Shown one piece after another: positions 39,379 through 49,574 of a DNA stretch of 64,000 nucleotides (positions are counted from its first letter, which is position 1; the number at the start of each line of letters is the position of its first letter). A model generated the notes under the pieces. It had not been told where the DNA came from. It saw only the letters and a program-made list of their open reading frames with translations, and ran no database searches. Source of the stretch: Neoarius graeffei (lineage: Eukaryota > Chordata > Actinopteri > Siluriformes > Ariidae); assembly GCF_027579695.1 (NCBI RefSeq), contig NC_083586.1, positions 6,134,001 to 6,198,000 of the forward strand, written 5' to 3'. A program made the translations under genes and the position numbers.

Positions 39379-40325
39379 CCATCATGAGCGGGACCATAAG
39401 CCACACATCTCAGAGGATTACGGAACAGGATTTACTGGAACTACAATCGTTTGTGTACACTGATCACAAATCACAGGATTTGGAATATGATATAGACCCA
39501 GACAATAATTTCTTCTCTGCCATTAACAACAACTGCTGTTATTACACTGATGAACAGTTCAATCGGAGCATTAAAGCTGATGGCAAACTCTCAATTATCC
39601 ACTTCAATAGCAGAAGCATGTATGCAAATTTCAATCTCATCAAGGAATATCTACATCAGTTTTCACATCCGTTCAGCATTGTAGCAAAATCTGAAACTTG
39701 GATACATAACGTCAAAGGCATGGACTTTGAGCTGGAGGGCTATGAATTCAACTACGTAAATAGACAAAACAAGAGTGGAGGGGGCGTGGCCATATTTGTG
39801 AATAGGGACTTGAAATTCAATGTGATGGAAAGTATATCAACAGTAATTGACTACACACTGAAATGCATAACAGTTGAAATTTGCAGAGAGAAACATAAAA
39901 ATGTAATTGTTAGTTGTATATATAGAGCTCCAGATTCTAGTATTGAGGTCTTCAATAACTGGATAGAGGAAATGTTTTCAGAAGTGAGTCACAAAACAGT
40001 CTTCATATGTGGAGACTTCAATATTGACCTGCTCAATCCAAATAAACACAAAATGACAGACAATTTTATCAACACAATGTACAGTATGGCCTTTTTCCCA
40101 AAAATTACTAGACCCAGCAGAATCACCTCACATGGAGCCACCCTCATAGACAATATATTCACTAACAGTTTTAATGACAATTTAGTAAGTGGACTATTGA
40201 TAAATTATATCAGTGATCATTTACCAGTTTTCTCAGTTTATGAAACAAAATTTGGGAATAATAAACCAGAAAACACAAAACTTTTCAGACGACTTAGATC
40301 AGAGGAATCAATTAACTTTTTTTAG
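39375..40325 (+). CDS. LINE AP endonuclease (ORF2 N-terminus)
   Basis: About 316 codons: LSIIHFNSRSM (N-containing start of the EN fold), ETWIHNVKG, GGGVAIFVNRDL, VIVSCIYRAPDSS, VFICGDFNIDLLNP (GDFN motif), THGATLIDNIFTN-like (HGATLIDNI) and ISDHLPVF (SDH catalytic motif). It nicks target DNA for target-primed reverse transcription. The frame ends in a T-run (INFF-stop), probably a frameshift from homopolymer slippage, because the following sequence resumes the family protein. The expected E in the SET motif is kept as KSETW. Confidence 0.88.
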   Translation: MTIMSGTISHTSQRITEQDLLELQSFVYTDHKSQDLEYDIDPDNNFFSAINNNCCYYTDEQFNRSIKADGKLSIIHFNSRSMYANFNLIKEYLHQFSHPFSIVAKSETWIHNVKGMDFELEGYEFNYVNRQNKSGGGVAIFVNRDLKFNVMESISTVIDYTLKCITVEICREKHKNVIVSCIYRAPDSSIEVFNNWIEEMFSEVSHKTVFICGDFNIDLLNPNKHKMTDNFINTMYSMAFFPKITRPSRITSHGATLIDNIFTNSFNDNLVSGLLINYISDHLPVFSVYETKFGNNKPENTKLFRRLRSEESINFF

Positions 40326-40719
40326 AAATTACTTGCTGGCACAAAATTGGGATGAAATATACTGACTAAAAGACATAAATAAAGCATATGAGGAATTCTT
40401 GAGGATATTTATATCATTATATAATAAAAATTGTCCAATTGTTCATTACAGTAAAAAAGTCAAACATACAGTATGTCCATCGATTACAAGGGGTTTACAA
40501 AATGCCTGTAAAAAGAAAAATACATTGTATTGAGGTATTTCACCTGACGTCACAGGGTCACGTGACGCCCCGGTGTCCGCCATTTTGGACGGCAAGCTAG
40601 CTAATGTCAACAACAGTAGCTAGTATGTTACTGTAGCAATGTTTACGTTCAGTCATTTGGATGACTGTTAAAACCTTTCCGTCTCAAGTTTTTCCTTTAC
40701 TGGATTTACTAGTTTACTG

Positions 40720-41191
40720 GGCCAGCGAGCCCCGGAGCGCTAGCTAGCCGGCCAGCCAGCCCCGGAGCGCTAGCTAGCCGGCCAGCCAGCCCCGGAGCGC
40801 TAGCTAGCCGGCCAGCCAGCCCCGGAGCGCTAGCTAGCCGGCCAGCCAGCCCCGGAGCGCTAGCTAGCCGGCCAGCCAGCCCCGGAGCGCTAGCTAGCCG
40901 GCCAGCCAGCCCCGGAGCGCTAGCTAGCCGGCCAGCGAGCCCCGAAGCGCTAGCTAGCCGGCCAGCCAGCCCCGGAGCGCTAGCTAGCCGACCAGCGAGC
41001 CCCGGAGCGCTACCTAGTCGACCAGCGAGCCCCGGAGCGCTACCTAGCCGGCCAGCGAGCCCCGGAGCGCTAGCTAGCCGGCCAGCCAGCCCCGGAGCGC
41101 TAGCTAGCCGGCCAGCCAGCCCCGGAGCGCTAGCTAGCCGGCCAGCCAGCCCCGGAGCGCTAGCTAGCCGGCCAGCGAGCCCCGGAGCGCG
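40720..41191. repeat. 30-bp minisatellite, about 16 units
   Basis: The unit is close to GGCCAGCCAGCCCCGGAGCG plus CTAGCTAGCC. It is very regular, with a few units carrying CGAGC, GACC or TACC variants. It is flanked by a ~33-bp inverted repeat: TTTTTCCTTTACTG...ACTAGTTTACT (about 40688-40719) against its inverse (about 41194-41226). Confidence 0.95.
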
Positions 41192-41329
41192 CTCAGTAAA
41201 CTAGTAAATACAGTAAAGGAAAAACTTATAACGGGCCATGTCTCAACAGACTAAGAAGTTATTTCAATGACATTTAATAACATTTTGTTTATCCTGAGGA
41301 CCGAAAGTAAATGAAAATGTGAACAAACC

Positions 41330-41536
41330 TTAGCTGTCAGTGAACAATCCTGGTGGAAGCAGGTAAACGTCGTTCTCTAAGCCTGCTAACCTCAATTTTT
41401 GCAAATACCTCTCCCTCTGCTCGCCCTGTAAATGCCCTACGTCGCTGGATAGTGAAGGTGTTTTCTGCATCTCGCTCCTTTTTCTTTTATGTTTTTCGTT
41501 TGTCGCCTTCCTCGCATTCAAATTGATTCGAGCCAT
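41330..41536 (-). pseudogene. N-terminal scrap of a transposon protein
   Basis: MARINLNARKATNEKHKRKR ... GEQRERYLQKLRLAGLEND, VYLLPPGLFTDS-stop. The RYLQKL...(D)PY-like spacing resembles the N-terminal part of YqaJ-type transposon proteins, as does the scrap at 16080. Identification is weak. Confidence 0.35.
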
Positions 41537-42094
41537 GCCGTCCAAAATGGCAGCATCACATGACTTGGTCACGTGAGTGAAATACCTCAATAGAGAGTTC
41601 ATAAAGCAGAAAACTAAACAGGCAGAGGATAGATATAAAAAATATAAAAATAAATTAACTAATATTATAAGGGCTGCTAAGAAAGAATATTATAAGAAAT
41701 TATTAAACGATAACAGAAATAATATCAAAGTAATTTGGAGCACTTTGAACAGTATTATAAAAAATGGGTCAAGATATCTAAATTATCCAAAGTACTTTCT
41801 TAATAATGACAAATATGAATATAACCATTATTTTCAACCATTACTTTGTAAACGTAGGACCAAACTTAGTGGAACAAATCCCGGATCCAGGAACATCTGC
41901 TGAAAATCTGGGCAATTTGATGGATAATAATTCTTTTTTCAATGTTCCTTACAGCAGTGGAAGAAAAAGAAATTGTTGATATTGTTGGGAAATGTATGAA
42001 CAAAAAAATCTACCGACTGTGATGACATTGACATGATGATATTGAAAAATTTTATTGATGGAATATCCAAGTCATTCACATATATATATGCAAT

Positions 42095-43497
42095 TTGTCA
42101 TTTCTAACTGGTAGATTTCCATACAGAATGAAAACAGGAAAAGTCATTCCTCTGTACAAAACTGGGAGCAAACACCGCTTCACAAACTACAGACCTGTCT
42201 CACTACTTCCGCAATTCTCCAAAATTCTCGAAAAACTTTTCAATAACCGATTGGATAAATTTATTGACAAACATAAACTACTTATTGACAGTCAATATGG
42301 ATTTAGAGCACATAGATCAATATCAGTGGCTTTAATAGAATTAGTTGAAGAAATCACCAATTCCATAGAGCAGAAAAAACATGCAGTTGGAATATTCATT
42401 GATTTAAAGAAAGCATTTGATACAATAAATCATGACATATTAATAAAAAAAAACTGGAATGATATGGCATCAGGGGTATAGTTTTAAACTGGGTTAAAAG
42501 CTACTTAAGTAACAGGAGACAGTTTGTGAAGCTGGGAGATTGTTCTTCCTGCATGTTTGGACATAACTTGTGGTGTTCCCCAGGGGTCAGTGTTAGGATC
42601 AAAGTTTTTTATATTATATATATCAATGACATATGTAGTGTATCTAAAGTAATGAAGCTTGTCTTGTTTGCTGACGATACAAATATCCTCTTTTCTGGTG
42701 ATAATTTAATGGAACTATTGCAGGAGATCACAACAGAAATAAGTAAATTAATAACATGGTTCAACAGTAACAAATTATCATTAAACCTGAACAAATCCAA
42801 AGTAATATTATTTGGTAACAACAAAACAAACACACAACTAAATATTCAAATAGATGGGGTTATTATAGAAAGAGTTAAGGAAATCAAATTTATTGGAACA
42901 ACTATTGATGAAAAACTTAGCTGGAAACCACAGATAAAAAACATACAATCCAAAGTATCAAGAAGTATTGCAATATTAAACAAAGTCAAACAGTTTCTAG
43001 ATCACAATTCACTCCGGATTCTTTACTGTTCCCTGGTTTCACCTTATTTAAGTTACTGTGCAGAGGTATGGGGCAATAATTACAAAAATACAATACATTC
43101 ATTATTCATTCTCCAAAAAAGAGCAATAAGGATTATACACAAGGCTGGTTATCGGGATCACACAAATACATTATTCTTACAGTCAGAAATAATGAAATTT
43201 GCAGATCTGGTGGACTATCAAACAGCACAAATATTATTCAAAGCAAACAATAATCAACTACCACATAATATTCAAAAACTGTTCACTGAAAGAGAGGGGA
43301 GTTATAATTTAAGGGGTTTATTTAAATTTAAAAATTATAGGGTGCGCACAACCAAGAAAAGTTTTTGTATTTCTGTTTGTGGGGTAAAGCGGTGGAACAG
43401 TTTAAATGAGGAGCTCAAGGGATGTCCAGACATGAAGCGTTTTAAAAAGATGTACAAAAATGTGATTTTCACAAGGTATAAGGATGAAGGGGATTAA
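42095..43497 (+). pseudogene. LINE reverse transcriptase (two frames)
   Basis: Frame 1 (42095-42481) has FTNYRPVSLLPQFSKILEKL, SQYGFRAHRSISVALIEL and GIFIDLKKAFDTINHDILIK. Frame 2 (42526-43497) resumes with LVLFADDTNILFSGDNLMEL and continues to FTRYKDEGD-stop. A frameshift near 42450 (A-run, KKNWNDMASGV) and one near 42550-42600 break the part around the PQGS motif. The C-terminal part is longer than in the left-arm copy, which has a premature stop. Confidence 0.88.
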
Positions 43498-43689
43498 TCA
43501 TAACTGGCTGTTTATTGTGTAAATTTTCTTTTTATTCTTTTTTAAGTCTTCATCTATTTGTTTTGTTTTATTTTGTTCTCCATTGTGAGTGTGGTATTTG
43601 TAGTAAACTTGAGTGTAGACATATGGATATACACATATAATTAATTAATTATATGATATAGTTATAGAGAATTGATATCTGAATAGTTG

Positions 43690-43692
43690 AAG

Positions 43693-43743
<51 letters not shown>
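43690..43743. repeat. (AT)n microsatellite
   Basis: About 26 units in the LINE 3' UTR. The left arm has a shorter tract at about 9001-9020. Confidence 0.9.
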
Positions 43744-43746
<3 letters not shown>

Positions 43747-44483
43747 GAAGCTCGATAATCAATTTATATTGACTAAAGTAGAGGGTGGGATTAAATAAGT
43801 TTTTACTTCAGCCCACTCCTTTTCGGACATGGAATGTATTTTTGTATTTTTGTCTTGTTTTCTTTTGTTTTGATTTTGATATATTATTATTACCTATATT
43901 ATTTAAGGTTTATTTTCTAATTTAGTGGCTTTTTACGTGTTCTTGTTGCAAATGCTGTTTTGTTTTTCTTGTTATCTGCTTATTTAATCATTGTTTGTTT
44001 ACATGTTTGAAATAAACTATCATCATCATCATCATCATCACAGCAACCGCACTTGCTAATTGACACCGCGACCGCGCCCCCAGAGTGAATATTCATGAGC
44101 GAATTGGGCGTGGTGTTTCGCCCAGTGGAAACCTACAGTAACCCTTTGTGTACCGCGCACGGGGCGGGATTTTTTCTCTTCAATCAGAAATATTGGTAGG
44201 GACACGCCCATACCGCCCACACCCAATTCTACACCTGTGCTGTTGAGCATGGAGAAAACCAGAAAATAGGGAAAAAGTTAGAGCAGGCAAAATAAAGATT
44301 TTTTTCTTTCTTTTTTTTAAATAAGGTAACTATTCTTAAATCTACTACAATACCACATGAGCGTATAGAATAAAAGAGCCAAATTCCTATTTTAATTCTC
44401 TACTCTAGAAAAAAAAAACATTTATCAACTTCACTTAAAAAATGTCAAACAAGAATTAAAAAAAAAAAAATCCTTTTTTGAGC

Positions 44484-44637
44484 AAAAGCATTATTTCTGA
44501 AGATACTATAATATGAGGATGATAGGAGCAAACCCCTATTCCAGATCCTTGCTCTAACGTTTTCATTTACAGAACAGATAATAAATTGATAAGAATAAAT
44601 ACCACGCTTAAACTTAACCAAAAGTCCGAAAAGCAAT
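44484..44637 (-). pseudogene. U2 snRNA copy lacking the Sm region
   Basis: Inverse partner of 8129-8283: ATTGCTTTTCGGACTTTTGG, GTTAAGTTTAAGCGTGG, then a jump to GTTAGAGCAAGGATCTGGAA. The GC box (inverse CTCCGCCCCC) is at about 44710-44720. Confidence 0.7.
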
Positions 44638-44824
44638 AATTTACTACCGTCAATGATTTTAAATATACCACTTCTACATATTAAAATCCAGAAAGGTAAA
44701 CACAGCTAGACTCCGCCCCCAACAGCTGGATCCTTTTGAAGAGAGACATCGCCTTGTAGAGTGTATGTGGGGATGCTTCCATGCAAAAAGATCAATAGTT
44801 CTAACACTTGATAACCAAAAATAT

Positions 44825-44882
44825 TCAGCTCTACCAGAGCAAAGCCTACAAAAATACTTTGAACTCGTTAACATTTCTCTCC
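44825..44882 (-). pseudogene. U5 3'-half copy
   Basis: Inverse partner of 2522-2579, with the same fusion to a U2 downstream block (inverse GGTGTGGGCGGTATGGGAGA). Confidence 0.7.
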
Positions 44883-45139
44883 CATACCGCCCACACCCAA
44901 TTCTACACCTGTGTTGTTGAGCATGGAGAAAACCAGAAAATAGGGAAAAGGGCAGGCAAAACAAAGATTTTTTTCCTTTCTTTTTTAAAATAAGGTAACC
45001 ATTCCTAAATCTACTATATTACCATAAGAAAGTATTGAATAAAAGAAAGAAATTCTTATTTTTATTCTCTACTCTAAAAAATAACCCATTTATCAGCTTC
45101 GTTTAAAGAGTGTATCAAGTAAGAAAAAAAAAACTTTTT

Positions 45140-45323
45140 CTAGAACAAATAAGTACTACCACATCAGGTTGGTATATGGAACTGAAAGAGCAAATTCCTA
45201 CCCCAACTCCTTGTTCTAAAAAAATCTGCTTAATATTACGCTCTCGTTTAGAGAACAAATCAGATATGAAATTGAGTACAATAAATACCACACTCGATTC
45301 TAAACAAAACGCGGAAAAATGAT
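45140..45323 (-). pseudogene. U2 snRNA copy (degenerate)
   Basis: ATCATTTTTCCGCGTTTTGT, TTAGAATCGAGTGTGGTATT, ATTTCATATCTGATTTG, TTTTTTTAGAACAAGGAG. The branch-pairing region is changed, as in its partner at 2074. The GC box (inverse CTCCGCCCCC) is kept at about 45396-45405. Confidence 0.72.
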
Positions 45324-45509
45324 AACTTACTGCAGCTAATGGTTTTAAATATACCACTTCCACATATTAAAATCCAGAAAGGTAAACACACCTAGACTCC
45401 GCCCCCAACAGCTGGATCCTTTTGAAGAGAAACATCGCCTTTTGGGGCGTGTGGGAGATACTTCTCTGCAAAAAAATCAACTGTTCTAACATTTGTTGAC
45501 TAAAAATGT

Positions 45510-45624
45510 TCAGCTCTGCTAGAGCAAAGCCTACAAAAATATATTGAACTCATTAACATTTCTCTCCAGCAATCTTTAGTAAAAGGCGAAAGATTTATAC
45601 GTCAATGAAGAGAAACCTGAGCTG
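45510..45624 (-). ncRNA. U5 snRNA copy (variant)
   Basis: GCTCAGGTTTCTCTTCATTG, AAATCTTTCGCCTTTTACTA, then AAGATTGCTGGAGAGAAATG. The loop is intact, unlike the left-arm copy (CGCTTTTTACT), but the closing stem is shortened in both. Confidence 0.78.
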
Positions 45625-45781
45625 CACTTAACACTGGATCAGGTTAGTGACACTGGATTGGAGGTGCAGAAAGCTGGTATAGGGTAAGGTGGCCCGGGCC
45701 AATCTCTTACACCTTTACAGCTTTATTAGCCATTGCACACAGGCAGGGAAATGTCTGACGAATGAGCTTTTTTGAAAGAAA

Positions 45782-45813
45782 GATCGATCGATCGATCGAT
45801 CGATAGATAGATA
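45782..45813. repeat. GATC/GATA microsatellite in the snRNA unit
   Basis: A run of GATC followed by GATA, matching the CTAT/CGAT tract at about 1584-1620. Confidence 0.9.
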
Positions 45814-46032
45814 AGCAAGCGGGATGGGGGGGTGTTGAATTTTGAAAAGGAACAGTTGAGTGCTGTGTGATCTGTCCAATATCACGGATGTAGCCTATAA
45901 ATTAAATATGAAAACATCAGCTGGAGTTTGATTATTGACAGGAACGCTGTTGACCCCAGCAGTAAGTGCTTTCCATACCACATTTTTTTATTGATAAATT
46001 TTTTTAGCAATTTGCGTTATCATGTTGCGTTA

Positions 46033-46104
46033 TCCTCGTTAGTATAGTGGACAGTATCTCCGCCTGTCACGCGGAAGACCGGGGTTCGATTCCCCGACGG
46101 GGAG
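46033..46104 (+). tRNA. tRNA-Asp (GTC), intact
   Basis: TCCTCGTTAGTATAGTGGAC ... CCCCGACGGGGAG, 72 nt, fully paired acceptor, anticodon GTC, perfect A and B boxes. It is the best-preserved of three copies and matches the usual vertebrate tRNA-Asp. A TTT run lies just downstream. Confidence 0.95.
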
Positions 46105-46125
46105 ACTTTAAAAATCTATTAACTT

Positions 46126-46310
46126 GTGCAGCAGGGGGATGGAGTGGTTCCCACTGTCGCCTCACAGCAAGAAGGTTCTGGGTTTGCGGCTGCCGGAACT
46201 TTCTGTGTGGAGTTTGCGTGTTCTGCCTGTGTCAGCTCTGGTTAACCCCACAGTTCAAAGACATGTAGTTCAGTTAACATGGGGTGGTGTTGGGCTGAAG
46301 TGCCCTTGAG
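46126..46310 (+). mobile_element. V-SINE-like fragment beside tRNA-Asp
   Basis: Same fragment as 1103-1290 and 21690-21870. Confidence 0.6.
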
Positions 46311-46319
46311 CATGTCTCG

Positions 46320-47424
46320 TGTGTATATATATGAATGACCACATTTTGTGTCAATTAAATCTTATTAATTGTAACAGATCTTGATAAATCCAGTGACTAT
46401 AGACCAAACTTTAATATGCCTAAAGTCAATGTTAATGTCAATTATGACTATTATAAATTGCCAATGGTAGACCCTCTGATGATAATGTTCTTCTAATAAT
46501 ATTCTATTTCTAAGTCTAGTAAAAGTCAGACGAAAAAAGGTTTTCTGTGTTTTTAGCTTTTAGGTAAATATCAGAAAATTAAGTTAGCTAATTTAATGGA
46601 TGCCTGCTAACCTATCTTTGCACATGGAGCGTTAGCAAACCTCCCTCGTGATAGTGAGAACTGGCAGCCTGGATTTTTCCATTGGCTCACGCGCTCGACC
46701 CCCAATCCAATGTTGCTTTGGTTGGCCAAAGTTATGAGGTTGCTGTGGGGTACTAAGACTAGACTAAATAACAAAATTAAACAATTCAGACATCCCTAGT
46801 CTCCCGGACACTCTGGGAGTCTCCCCAGGAGCATGTAGACAGAGACAGGAAAGGCAGGAGAAACTTGATCTAAGTCTTATTTGGAAAGTTGTAAATTAAA
46901 TTGTAATGACTGGCTATTGCTGACAAGGCCGGATTAACTATATGGGCCTGCGGCACAGTGCCCAGGGGCACCAACGACTCACAGCCAGTGGGGAGTGCAC
47001 CACATGACAGAAACTTTAAAAATATTTTTCGTGAATGTTTGTACACTTAAAATGGTTATACACTTGACATTGTTAAATAGTCATATATAATTCATTATGA
47101 ACACTAATTTCATAAGAACAACAACAATAACTAGACCGGACAATTCCCCGGGGGAAATTGTGAGAGGATGCAGTGCGTGAAGCAATTTGGTCACTCATGT
47201 AAGCTAGCTGTGAATGTGTGACTTGCTATGAGGCTACAAAATTGAGTGATGTGTTAAAAGTAGTAAACTGTTATGCAACTTAGCAAGAGTTACCTGCCTT
47301 GGTGAATGAATATCACTAAATTCCCATTTGTTTGCTCCTTGTAGTATCAGCACAATAAGCTGGCATCAAAAGGAGCAACCTGCCAGAAAAACTGCAATAA
47401 CATTGGGCGAGATGTCAAGGTCAG
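46320..47424. other. unique flank of the duplicated unit
   Basis: No gene. From about 46922 (AAGGCCGGATTAACTATATG) the sequence looks like the start of a hAT-type element. The third copy of the unit stops exactly there, so the insertion separates the copies. The right boundary was not found. Confidence 0.4.
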
Positions 47425-47499
47425 TCAAACTTGTAAAAACGACAGAATCCTATCCCAGAGAATAATTTGTGAAGATGTAAGTTAAAATTTGCCTTATTT

Positions 47500-47770
47500 T
47501 TGCAGATGCCCCAAAGGTACTGTGCCCAGCCAAAAGTACTGCACTCAGCCTTGAGAAGCACCAGAGGGACATCCACCGGAGGGCCTCGGAGGAACTGCGC
47601 CCGGCCACGAGAAGCTTGTAAGGTACCGGACACAGACGTGACGACAGGTTCACAAAGGTACCACCCCAAGCCACTCGAGGACCGCAGAGGTACTTTGCCC
47701 AGACAGTACATGGCGCCTCAAAGGTATTACACCCAGCCACGGGTGGTCCTCAGAGGTCCTGTGGGCATTC
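47500..47770 (+). repeat. degenerate tandem repeat, roughly 30-60-bp words
   Basis: AAAGGTACTG(T/C)GCCCAGCC, AAAGGTACCACCCCAAGCCA, AGAGGTACTTTGCCCAGACA and AAAGGTATTACACCCAGCCA recur. The plus frame repeats (P/S)QRY..QP words. I take this as an old minisatellite, not a gene. Confidence 0.55.
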
Positions 47771-47788
47771 CCGTTTGCCTCTGGTCAC

Positions 47789-47860
47789 TACCTGGTGGTC
47801 TAGTGGCTAGGATTTGGCGCTCTCACCGCCGCAGCCTGGGTTCGATTCCTGGTCAGGAAA
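47789..47860 (+). tRNA. tRNA-Glu (CTC)
   Basis: TACCTGGTGGTCTAGTGGCT, anticodon CTC (GCTCTCACC), B box GGTTCGATTCC, end GGTCAGGAAA. The first acceptor pairs are altered (TAC/GAA against TCC/GGGA). A T-rich run follows within 25 nt. Confidence 0.9.
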
Positions 47861-47947
47861 AAGTCTTGGTGTGTGTTTCTTTTTTAACCCCCACCTCCCC
47901 ATCTTTATTATTAAAATAGCATCAGACTCTCTGTCGGAACAAATGCT

Positions 47948-48035
47948 TCCTTCAAGCCGGATTCTAACCAGCGACCTAAGGATGGCCATCACAAGCAACT
48001 ACAGTCCTCCACTCTTCCAACTGAGCTATCGAAGG
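47948..48035 (-). tRNA. tRNA-Tyr (GTA) with a 15-nt intron
   Basis: Exon 1 is CCTTCGATAGCTCAGTTGG...GGACTGTAG with anticodon GTA. A 15-nt intron TTGCTTGTGATGGCC sits right after position 37. Exon 2 is ATCCTTAGGTCGCTGG...AAGGA. Eukaryotic tRNA-Tyr genes normally carry an intron here. The T loop is TTAGAAT instead of TTCGATT, which weakens the B box. It is convergent with tRNA-Glu, 87 bp away. Confidence 0.9.
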
Positions 48036-48839
48036 GTACCCTGAAGTGCTTTTCTGCTGAGTGAGCTGTCAAGCAACATCTCCAACAGCGCTTGCTTTTA
48101 ATATACGGCATATATATTGTTTTGTGCCAAAACTCGTTTTGCACAAGCTGGCTTAACCTACCAAATTATGTGCACCCGCAATACGCAACGCAATGAAATA
48201 ATTTAGAAAATCTATAATAAATAGTGATTTCTCTTCAGTCTTTTAAGGCTGATGAAAAGCTCAGTTTCAGAAGAACAGAAACAAATGAATGGATCTTGTT
48301 TGTTTCGGGCATTTTGGCAAATGTGAAAGCAAACTCCAGAGAAGTTGTGTTGACGATGACTGTGATACTCCGTACACAAAACTCCAGTCGAACTCCAGGT
48401 TCTATTAAAACAGTATTCATTTTTAGTATTCCGGACCTTGAGGCTTTATTTCCTATTCTGATTTAATCAAATGGATTTATTCAAACGTTGTAGGCTTGTC
48501 CTCACCAATTTACCAGTGGCCTTCACAGAGATGAGAGCATAAAGAGAATTGCTCAGTCAGGGCAAAGTGCAAGGACAGGAAAACTTGTTGGTACTTTAAT
48601 GACTTCGTGTGGCCGTACAGTGTAATTGCTTCTAGATATTCTCAAAAAAAGATCTGAAAATTGATCTCTGCTCATGCTGGTAATGAAGTTACTTAAATTT
48701 GAAATGCTGACTCGTGTTTTTGTTTTGTTTTTCTTTTTGCGGCTGAGGAACCACGTGACCGCGTATCACTATCATCACCACTGTTGTTTCCACAGTCAGA
48801 TCTACAATTATTGTCCTAGCTCAGTAAAGAAGGTTTGTG
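48036..48839. other. no recognised feature
   Basis: Short overlapping frames on both strands only. Confidence 0.4.
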
Positions 48840-49049
48840 TGATTGTAAAACTGAGCAGTGGGACTTTGCCATTTTTCTGAACTGTGGGATTTTGTCATTT
48901 TTCCGCCTGATGCCCATGGTAAAACTGAGCAGTGGGACATTGTCATTTTTCTGAACTGTGGGAATTTGTCATTTTTCTGAACTGTGGGACTTTGCCATTT
49001 TTCTGAACTGTGTGACTTTGCCATTTTTCTGCCTGATGTCCATGGTAAA
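48840..49049. repeat. minisatellite, ~28-bp unit
   Basis: The unit CTGAACTGTGGGACTTTGCC plus ATTTTT is repeated about five times. It alternates with a larger unit containing GCCTGATG(C/T)CCATGGTAAA. Confidence 0.85.
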
Positions 49050-49500
49050 AAAAGTCAGGACTAAATCATCATCAAAGAGAGAGAAAGAGAGAGAGGATTG
49101 AGAAAAAGAGAGCTACCAGGAAATACGTTCTTTTGACGCATGTTTCAGGAAGCAGATGTTGCTTTATTGTTCAGTGTGAGCAATTGGGTCGAGGTTGGTG
49201 AGAAGTGGTTCTTCAGAGCACATGGTGGCTTTTGGACCACCATGTTGAAGAAGGGAAGTAGGTGTGCATCTTTCTTTCACATTGTTAAAGCTATCCATGC
49301 TGACTTTGCTCAGTAGATAGAATACGTTTTTCAGACTGGATGTTGGGATTTTCATCCCCCTGTGTGAATACTGTATGTGAGTGGGTCGAACTGTGGGCTT
49401 CAAAACAATAATCAAGAGAAAAGACACCTGTTCAAGGCAAAGTCACTGCCTCGTCACTATTTAGTGAAGCACCTCAGCAGCCATGACAATTTTTTTTTTT
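49050..49500. other. GA-rich tract and unrecognised sequence
   Basis: An AGAG-rich tract at about 49077-49115. Nothing else is recognised before tRNA-Ile. Confidence 0.4.
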
Positions 49501-49574
49501 GGCCAGTTAGCTCAGTTGGTTAGAGTGTGGTACTAATAACACCAAGGTCACAGGTTCAATCCCTGTACTGGCCA
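49501..49574 (+). tRNA. tRNA-Ile (AAT)
   Basis: GGCCAGTTAGCTCAGTTGGT, anticodon AAT (CTAATAAC), B box GGTTCAATCCC, end TACTGGCCA, 74 nt. Stems pair well, and compensated acceptor changes (CCAGT/ACTGG) suggest a functional gene. A poly-T run directly precedes it. Confidence 0.92.

Larger units (their letters stand above)
40530..41590. mobile_element. TA-flanked DNA transposon carrying a minisatellite
   Basis: The ends are TTGAGGTATTTCACCTGACG and the inverse of CGTGAGTGAAATACCTCAA. TA lies at 40528-40529 and 41591-41592. The left-arm LINE shows the empty site (TACAATGTATAGAGAG-type junction). Inside are an inverted pair around a 30-bp minisatellite and, at the right, a 69-codon gene scrap. 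The sub-terminal CACGTGAC words resemble the element at 15949. Confidence 0.85.
38888..44040 (+). mobile_element. LINE (Jockey-superfamily, L2/CR1/Rex1-like), right-arm copy
   Basis: Order: a short 5' region with repeated AGCTCCCCGGGCTCC words, ORF1 piece (39004-39378), AP endonuclease (39375-40325), linker, RT (42095-43497), AT-rich 3' UTR, and a CAT/ATC tail at about 44018-44040. A DNA transposon with a minisatellite (40530-41590) splits it. It is near full length and ends 5' against the tRNA-Ala repeat. A microsatellite at about 43696-43743 lies in the 3' UTR. Confidence 0.88.
40344..47424. repeat. right arm of the large inverted duplication
   Basis: Inverse partner of 1-11380. At 47424 the homology reaches the left window edge, so its true end is unknown. 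Only the transposon at 40530-41590 is specific to this arm. Confidence 0.85.

Noticed and set aside
40720-41191. A CRISPR-like array
   Set aside because: The 30-bp units are contiguous with no unique spacers and the genome is eukaryotic.
48821-49024. Repetitive protein MAKSHSSEKWQS... on the minus strand
   Set aside because: It is the 28-bp minisatellite read in one frame; units differ in length in ways that break the frame.
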